Positions 51,736-64,000 of a stretch of 64,000 nt of DNA are shown piece after piece. Under the pieces are notes generated by a model that was given only the letters and a program-made list of their open reading frames with translations, ran no database searches and was not told the origin of the DNA. The position numbers and the translations under genes are program-made. The DNA is from Dryobates pubescens (taxonomy: Eukaryota; Chordata; Aves; Piciformes; Picidae). Numbering within the stretch: position 1 is the first letter of the stretch; each line of letters starts with the position of its first letter. The DNA is taken from the NCBI RefSeq assembly GCF_014839835.1, contig NC_071617.1, positions 3,073,501 to 3,137,500 of the forward strand, given 5' to 3'.

Positions 51736-54101
51736 TAACCAGTGTGGGTACGGCTGGACCTTGACTGACCAGCAACGAGATAAAACTCCCTCGAGCAGGA
51801 CTCGCGTGCCCCAACTTAAATGCAGATGCTGACGACAGCGAGCTAAAAACACCTCTAACTTCCACACTCTACTAGGCAAGCACAGGGTTGCCCATCTGGT
51901 TAAGCCTATTGCTTTTATAGAACCAGTCAACCATTCAAGATGTGCCTACATTCAAATCACAAGCTCCAGCATTTACTTGTAGAAGTCCTTGATCCACCAA
52001 AGTGAGCAAAAAGACTTAACAATGCGGTGTGAGAATGGTAAGCCTGAAGTTACTGACTGGACAGACTGTTTTGTGTGTGTGTTGTGTGTCTTCTCTCTTT
52101 TTTGGGTAAGGTCAAAGCCTCTGGCACAGAATCAGAATGGGCAGCTTGAAAAAATACTGGTACAGCAATACAGTGAAGTAAGTCGTCTCTACACTAGGCT
52201 TTATTTCTCTTGTTTTTAATAGATATGAATATATCCTACGTGCTGCAGCAGGGTCCTTTATCCATCCATAGTTTTACAAATATTAAGCCATAGTAATATT
52301 TAACTCAACCCGACTCAAATCTTTTACAAGTCTATCGACGAAGGGATCATCACATGTACAAAGCAGACACTGTACAAATAGACATCTGTAAATCTCTCAG
52401 CACAGCAGTCTCGTCCCTGGAGGAAGACAATTTCTCTGTTAGGCTGTATCACTTGGGCGCTGCCGAGTGACCCGAGAGCTCTAGTTCGGTACTGACAACA
52501 GTGAACGCTACATGGGCAGGGTGCAGTTCAGGTCCCAGGAAACGGGCTAGCAACGGAAAGCTGCAGAGCAGTGAGGTGTGTAGGTAGGCGGAGGCACAGT
52601 GTCAGAGAGGTGGAGCACACCGGCAGGGCAAACAGGAGTCGCTTCCTCACGGGCAGCTACAGAACACACCCTTAGTAAGATACCACTCGGTGGCAAACAC
52701 CGACGGCAACCGAACACCGCCCGCAAGGATCCCCAGCACAGAGCAGGAACACCAGAACAGCATCTCCGCATCCACGGGAAAACAGAAACAGATTTAATGA
52801 GTTAAAAACTGCCCTAAACTGCTGCCAGCTCTGTCGGATGGTCTGCGTGTCTGGGACTACGAGCCTGGTATTTACAATGCAGATGAGGTCCTGACACTCC
52901 GCTTGCCGAGCCGGCTGCTGGGTGCTGGAGATGGCGGTTACAGAACCGTCACTGGAGTTCATCCATTGCTTCACAACACTGACCTAGAGTTTATTGCTCA
53001 CATCAAAAACAAACCAAACCAAAGCAAACCAACCAAAAAACCCTTAAAGACTCTGTTAATCAAAAGCTCTTTTCCTGTGTGGTAGTACATCACAACCACC
53101 TCAAACACGACATTGGGTGTTTTTTTTCCTCTCCACAGTCTGATGGTGACTAAAGTCTCATAAATAAACTTTTCAAGCCTAGTGAAACTAAAATTACAAA
53201 AATAGATAACTTTGAAATAAATCTGGTATTAACTCCTAATATTTATTTTTTTAAAATTATTTTTATTGGGTTTTTTTTTCCTTTTTTTGTTTTTTTTTTT
53301 TAGTGTTGCTTCTATAAAAAAATTTGACCCCAATTATCTACAGTTTATTTTAAAAGGAAAAAAGGTGGTTTAATATGAGTTAAAAAAAGAAGAGACAGAC
53401 AACCAATCACTGGCTAAAGTCACCGATGGTAGGGAGTGGGAAGCAGTCCCCGTGTTCTTCAGGTAAGGCCTTTTCTATTCTCCTCAGATTAAATGTACAA
53501 ATTCCTACCTCCTGTGAAGGGAACAGCATTGTTTCAGTGTTCTTTCAGTCTCCCCAAACTTACAGACAAGGTCTTTTTGTTTTGTTTGGATATATAAATA
53601 TATACAGGAACATGCCATAGAAAACATTATTACAAATGGAGTAAATGCAGAAGCTGGAGTTTTAAGATAGAATCTATTTTCATATATTACAATGCAGATA
53701 ACATCAGGAAATTACACAGTTTATTTTTTTCAAATGATTGCCTTCATCAGTGAGATTTGACCAAAGGAACAAGGAGAAGCAATTAGCTCTGAATTCTGAA
53801 GGTGTACTGGCAACTGCACGACCACAGCTTGTTCTAGTACCGTGTTTAGACCTCCATTAGTCTGAACTGAATGACAAAGGAATAGGTGGTAGGGGAAAAA
53901 ACCAAAACAACCACCAAACCCACAATAAATACAGCAACAAATGAAATGCAGACTAATCCCTGCTACCCAGATCCACATCTGTAACACGCCAAAGAGGAGC
54001 TGGAAAACATCTTACTCTATGTTTTTTTTGGTAGCAAAATGCATAATGAACTAGACAAAACTAAGGTATGGTGGATACTAATTTGCTATCCACAGCAGTG
54101 C

Positions 54102-54202
54102 TCTGGGCAGCCTGATCTAGTTGAGGATGTCCCCGCTGACCGCAGAGGGGTTGGGACTGGATGACCTTCGGAGGTCCCTTCCAACCCAGACCATTCTGTG
54201 GT
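54102..54202 (+). mobile_element. CR1 3' tail in PHIP 3' UTR
   Basis: GTGCTCTGGGCAGCCTGATC to CCATTCTGTGGTGC, opposite to PHIP; the only clear CR1 in this 6.6-kb stretch. Confidence 0.85.
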
Positions 54203-55705
54203 GCTATTTCTCTTCCTCTTGGTGCCAGATACCAACGTTCAGAGGTATCTGAAGTTTCCTTTCAGGTTTAGTTTTTCAACTAATTGAGGGTCATACACAC
54301 AGGGACAAAAAACCCCAAAACCACGGAGAAACAAACAAACAAAAAGGAAAATAAATGGGAAATCAACCCCCAGAATCTTTCACACTACCCAAATCATGGA
54401 GAAACCACAAAGCAACGTTTTTGTACCATACCAGATCTCAGACAACAGGACTGCTACTCTAGTGGGGTTTTTTCCTGTTGCCTCCTTAAAACTGGACAAC
54501 CCTTTCAAGTGATAGAAAAATGGTATTAAAGTCTGTCTGTAAAGGTAGAAAACAACTCAAAGTACCATAACCAAATAAATAACTGCCTTTGCTTTTTTCC
54601 CTCCTTTTGCTGGAGCAGTACACAGAACAATACATTCCCCCCTAAGTCACAGAGCTCTCATTTACAACAGACAACTTAACATTACTCAGGATGCAAGAAA
54701 TAACAGAAGACAAGGCACAATCATTACATGGAATCTGGGGGGGTGGTGGTGTTGGTTTTTTGTTGGTTTTATCTTTTCTTTAGGATGTATATTGACTCAT
54801 GTCAGCGTGAGACACCAGGAAAAGTGCAGGAGAAAACCACAATGTGCAACGAGACCACTGTATAAAACACGAGTGCATAAAAAGTGATTTTGGCCTTTTT
54901 AACCCTTTGATCATTGAAAAGAACCAATCTTCCCCCTTAAAATTAAACTAGAGAGTAGGAGATGCTTTTGAATGATTTTCTTTTTTAATGGTTTTTTGTT
55001 TGTTTTTCAGTTCTAGTGCTAGCTAAAAAGAAAAGAACCCTGAAAAAATGGATACCTGGGTAATATTGTTCCTAGGTCCTGTGTGCATATATCAATATAC
55101 ACACAGAGACACACAGACACACACTTAGCTTTGTGGGCGGTTTGAGCCTCTTCAGCATCATGTCTAAAGTTGTAGAAGCCACAGTCTGGATCAAGAAAGT
55201 AAACATCAGCATTCCAAACCCCTCTCCTGTAATTTCCTTGAATCCTTTAACCAGTTGTACATTGTCTAAAACATCCCTGTCAAAGGACCCCCATGATCTC
55301 TTGGGGGTCCCTTCCACCCCCTGGCACCCTGCCATCACCTCCCCCCACCAGTGCATTATTTTTACTACCAAAAGAAAACAAAAAGATACACTTCAGAACA
55401 AGGTCCTACCAAGTGCCTACTTGAAAACAGGACACAGCTTTCAGCACTGCAGATGGGGTGCTGGACAGACACTCCCAACAGAGAAAAAAACAACCCAAAA
55501 GAATCCAAACAAAACCCAAACCCAAAGGTGGTTTGTTTCTTTTTTTTGCCTTTTTTTTGTTTGTTTGTTTTTTTTTTTCCACTGCACTGATTCTCAGTCT
55601 TTGGCACAATAAACAGAGATTTAGTGATTGATACAAGAATCAAGGTCTGAAAAATTAGACATTAGTCCAAACTCTTTTGTTTCCAATGTGGAGATATATC
55701 TAGCT

Positions 55706-55728
55706 CTATATATATATATATATATTTG
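55706..55728. repeat. (TA)n microsatellite
   Basis: About ten TA units in the PHIP 3' UTR. Confidence 0.9.
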
Positions 55729-56409
55729 TGATTACATTTTTGCTATGTTTGGCAGAGCTCGGAGGAGCCCACAGCCTGCGCTGGGCTCCTGTCGCAGGTG
55801 ACCGTTCCCATCGCAAGTGAAATTCAACAGATTAGCAAAGTTGGGGCATTTTTCCTTTTGTGTTTAAGTAGAAAGGTAAAGTGAATTTACTGCCACTTTT
55901 GGTTGTGGTTTGTTGTGGGTTTTTTTGCCATAAATCAACCTTCCTAAGCAACTTGACTTTACAACCACCGAGCAGTACCTTGCTTGCTCAAAACCAAAGG
56001 CTTCTGTTTTCGCTCTGTGGCATTCAAGGCTTTTATCACCAGCCCTTACTCCAAGCTGAGTAGTTCCCAGCTCTGTAGGTCAGTCAGAAACTGCTTCAAC
56101 TGTGGGTGGTTTGGTTGGGTTTTTTTTGTCAGCTGTGAACAAAAGGAAGGTTCAAAGGCATAACCTCTATCTGGAGGGCAATAAATAGCAAAAGTTTAAA
56201 ATATATATTTCTCTCAAAGAATGTTCTTTCAGTTTGTGGTTTGTTTTTTGTTTGTTTGTTTGTTTTTTTGCTAATTTTTTTTTCCCCCTCCCCAAATCAG
56301 AACATATTCTTCTAAACCCATAATAGCAGCAGGGAAGCAGAAGTCTGTTCTGCTGTTCCTTAACTGTACCTGCTCCATAGCATTCTGCAGTGAAACCCTT
56401 GGTAACAAT

Positions 56410-60920
<4,511 letters not shown>

Positions 60921-61039
60921 TTACACTCTCCCCAAGCAGCATTTCATTTCCTTGTCACTGAACAACAGCTCGGGAAGAAAAGTGATTCGTATGGAAATGT
61001 CTTTGGGAAGTTTACAGCCTCAACAAATTCACACTAATA

Positions 61040-61762
61040 CAGAATCACAGAATCAGCCAGGTTGGAAAAGACCTCAGAGATCATCAAGTCCAACCTATTA
61101 CCTGATACCTAACACCCCCTGACAACTAAACCATGGCTCCAAGTGCCACATTCAATCCCCTCTTGAACACCTCCAGGGATGGTGACTCCACCACCACCCT
61201 GGGCAGCACATTCCAGTGGCCAATCTCTCTGGGAAAAACTTTCTCCTCACCTCAAGCCTAAACCTCCCCTGGCACAGCTTGAGACTGTGTCCTCTTGTTC
61301 TGGTGCTGCTTGCCTGGGAGAAGAGACCAACCCCTTCCTGGCTACAACCTCCCTTCAGGGAGTTGTAGACAGCAAGAAGGTCTCCCCTGAGCCTCCTCTT
61401 CTCCAGGCTAAGCAACCCCAGCTCCCTCAGCCTCTCCTCCCAGGGCTGTGCTCCAGACCCCTCCCCAGCTTTGTTGCCCTTCTCTGGACACCTTCCAGCA
61501 GCTCAGCCTCCTTCCTAAACTGAGGAGCCCAGAGCTGGACACAGAACTCAAGGTGTGAACTAACCAGTGCTGAGCACAGGGGCAGAATGACTTCCCTGCT
61601 CCTGCTGGCCACACTGTTCCTGATGCAGGCCAGGATGCCACTGGCTCTCTTAGCCACTTGGGCACACTGCTGGCTCATGTTCAGCCTGCTGTCAACCACT
61701 GCCCCCAGGTCCCATTCTGCCTGGCTGCTCTCTCCAGCCACTCTGACCTGACATGCTTTAGC
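61040..61762 (-). mobile_element. CR1 LINE, ~720 bp 3' part
   Basis: CAGAATCACAGAATCAGCCA to CTCTCCAGCCACTCTGACCT, in sense with PHIP. Confidence 0.92.
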
Positions 61763-61765
61763 CAT

Positions 61766-62364
61766 GCAAACTTGGCTTTAACAGTTGTGTTACAACTGAA
61801 GATCAGACATAGAAGGAACAATCAGAAAAGCCACTGTTTTGTTCAGCAGTTCCCTTTTCAACTGCTTTTCCATAATGCAGCCTTTCTAGCCTCAGCTAAA
61901 GCACAGAGGGATCCTGAGTGCAATTTTACTGTATCATACCCAAGGTCAAGGAATCTAATTCTCTTCTGTATTAAGCTGCAGCATAATATCCCATATTTGA
62001 GTATCAGTCTGTCCTCTCATGGATGAATTGATACTACCAGTGACTTGGTTGTACCAGGTCCAGTAAATGTATCAGAATCATGTAGCTGCACTTCCTTTTT
62101 CCTCCCTAACCTTGGATGATTTACAGAGAGACACCCCCCCCTTCAAACTCTGTTTACATCACAACTCAAGTATTTGACCACAGTTGCTATTAAGAGCGGA
62201 CAGGGCACCTCCCTAGAACACTAAGCCTGCTTTAGAACTCTTAAGCCTACACAGCAGACAAGCTACCCAAGTGCTAGGCTCAACAGTAAGTGTGACAGAT
62301 TCTACAGTGCATTACTGGAGACCACAGCCAAAGAAATTTCATGAGAAAATCCTTTAAGAACCAT
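61766..62364. other. PHIP: PHIP intron, unique part
   Basis: No exon or repeat recognised. Confidence 0.5.
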
Positions 62365-62365
62365 A

Positions 62366-62468
62366 TCATAGAATCACAGAATTGCCAGGGTTGGAAGGGA
62401 CCTCGAAGATCATCCAGTTCCAACCCTCCTGCCATGGGCAGGGACACCTCACACTAGATCAGGTTGCT
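62366..62468 (-). mobile_element. CR1 3' tail fragment
   Basis: ATCATAGAATCACAGAATTG to CTCACACTAGATCAGGTTGC. Confidence 0.87.
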
Positions 62469-62469
62469 C

Positions 62470-63431
62470 TGTATGCCTACTGTCCTAAGGAACAGCACAT
62501 CTGCCAGGTTTAGGCTTACCACTCCAGTAACCATCAACAATGTAAATCAAGAAACAGCACTGAGGAAGTCAGGGTGAAAATGAAAATCCTCTTTCAACAA
62601 CTGCTGCATGCAGAGGAAGTTCATAGCTTCTAGAGTGTTACAGTTCCTGACATCAGAACCCTCCACTCCTAAGTACACTAAGTAAGAGCTCCAAGTTCAC
62701 TACTCAACCAGTCTGTTTGGAAGAAGCATCAAAAAAACCACTGGAACGACAGAAGAATCTGTGAGACCACACTAAGAGCTAAGAGGTGCAACATTCTCCT
62801 GCCTCAGTTGGAGGTGATCAAGAAGAGAAATAAACATCACAGAAGAATTCCGAGCTGCTCAGAAGGCCCTGCCCTCTGATGCAGCTGAGAGCCAAGAGTG
62901 ATTTTTAGGTGGCCCAAACACTGAGTGGGAATACCTCCTGCTGACCCAAGAGATCAGTCACCTACTACAGGATTTGTCCCTGCATTTTAGGGCAATAAAA
63001 TCTTGATGATTACTATTTAGAACAGTCAACCATAAAAGCTGTTATTAATTCTAGCCTAACACCTCATGCACTTTAGGAGAAGAAAAGCTACCCAGAAGCC
63101 TTGAGCACGCATAAGAACACATTTATAAGCCTTGCTGCTGACAGATACTGCAAGTGCAAGAAAGAATTCACTCTGCCATGGGCAGGGCACTTCAGCACCA
63201 GCTCTGCAAGAATGGTTTGGTAGGCTCATGTAGCTTTATGCAAGCAGCTCTCTTTCACAGAAATCTTAAGGGCTTCATTACGATCTCACAGCACAACGGT
63301 GAAGAGCACAGGATTTCATCATCCTCTGCTCTCCATATCTGGTCCTTTCAGTTTGGGGCAACCTCAAAAGAGCAGGAGTTTGGGGCTCTGTCTGTGCATA
63401 TCTCTTGAAAAATCTACTTTCTTCTTCCAAA
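62470..63431. other. PHIP: PHIP intron, unique part
   Basis: I looked for the bromodomain exon that should precede 60899 and did not find it; it probably lies past the right edge. Confidence 0.5.
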
Positions 63432-63432
63432 G

Positions 63433-64000
63433 TCACAGTATCACAAAGGCTGGAAGAGACCTCAAAGATCACCGAGGCCAACCTGTTGCCACAGGCCTCA
63501 TGACTAGACCATGGCACCAAGTGCCACATCCATTCCCCTCTTGAACACCTCCAGGGATGGGGACTCCACCACCTCCCTGGGCAGCACATTCCAGTGGCCA
63601 ATGACTCTCTCCATGAAGAACTTTCTCCTCACCTCCAGCCTAAACCTCCCCTGGCACAGCTTGGGACTGTGTCCCCTTGTTCTGGTGCTGCTTGCCTAGG
63701 AGAAGAGACCAACCCCTTCCTGGCTACAACCACCTTTCAGGTAGCTGTAGAGGGCAATGAGGTCACCCCTGAGCCTCCTCTTCTCCAGGCTAAGCAACCC
63801 CAGCTCCCTCAGCCTCTCCTCACAGGGCTGTGCTCAAGGCCTCTCCCCAGCCTTGTTGCCCTTCTCTGGACACGTTCAAGTGTCTCAATGTCCATCCTAA
63901 ACTGAGGGGCCCAGAACTGGACACAGGACTCAAGGTGTGGCCTAACCAATGCAGAGTACAGGGCACAATGACTTCCCTGCTCCTGCTGGCCACACTGTTC
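63433..64000 (-). mobile_element. CR1 LINE 3' part, cut by window edge
   Basis: CACAGTATCACAAAGGCTGG onward through the RT-end region to the last base. Confidence 0.92.

Larger units (their letters stand above)
49790..56409 (-). other. PHIP: Probable PHIP 3' UTR, about 6.6 kb
   Basis: The stretch past the PHIP stop is unique, AT-rich in transcript sense, full of poly(A/U) and TA runs, and nearly free of CR1 (one ~100-bp piece at 54102-54202). It holds a TA microsatellite near 55708-55727 and a 50-bp minisatellite at 51530-51735. CR1 resumes at once beyond 49700. That boundary and an AATAAA at 49793 suggest a long 3' UTR, as in other vertebrate PHIP genes. Earlier poly(A) sites may also be used. 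Confidence 0.65.

Noticed and set aside
55280-55330. CR1-like GATCTCTTGGGGGTCCCTTC piece
   Set aside because: Too short and without flanking CR1 sequence to call.

Overview
This is vertebrate nuclear DNA, almost certainly from a bird. About a third of the window is CR1 LINE sequence, nearly all of it 5'-truncated 3' ends in both orientations, often one inside another. Avian genes are the only unique coding sequence. Such heavy CR1 loading is known from Piciformes (woodpeckers and allies), so a piciform-like bird is my best guess; that is inference, not proof.

Three host genes can be read by joining exons. (1) IRAK1BP1 on the + strand runs from a CpG-island first exon (ATG 4554) to a stop at 27061. 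Its four exons give a 248-residue SIMPL/DUF541-type protein. (2) A gene on the - strand lies tail-to-tail with it, with exons from about 40224 down to 27746 and a CpG island at 42150-42960 as the likely promoter. Its C-terminal half is a YccV-like (HspQ / hemimethylated-DNA-binding) domain like the one at the end of FBXO21. Its extreme 5' end is unresolved. (3) The last four coding exons of PHIP are on the - strand (60899 to 56410), followed by a probable 6.6-kb 3' UTR ending near 49793. IRAK1BP1 and PHIP are neighbours in other vertebrates (human 6q14.1), which supports both names. As I recall, the YccV gene between them has no counterpart at that place in human.

Layout: 1-4240 is CR1-rich intergenic DNA. 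4240-4960 is the IRAK1BP1 CpG island and exon 1. Intron 1 (4833-15005) and intron 2 (15072-25303) are full of CR1; intron 2 opens with a ~950-bp C/A-rich array. 25304-27094 holds exons 3 and 4 and the poly(A) signal. 27640-42960 is the YccV gene, with a ~180-bp triple repeat, a composite satellite and a 23-bp microexon. 43000-49700 is CR1-packed intergenic DNA. 49790-56409 is the nearly CR1-free PHIP 3' UTR. 56410-60899 holds the PHIP exons, and the rest is PHIP intron.

No rRNA, tRNA, CRISPR array or bacterial-type system was seen. The least expected items are the YccV gene, a phase-supported GC-AG intron in PHIP, an internally deleted CR1 with a long open frame, and several cleanly nested CR1 insertions.
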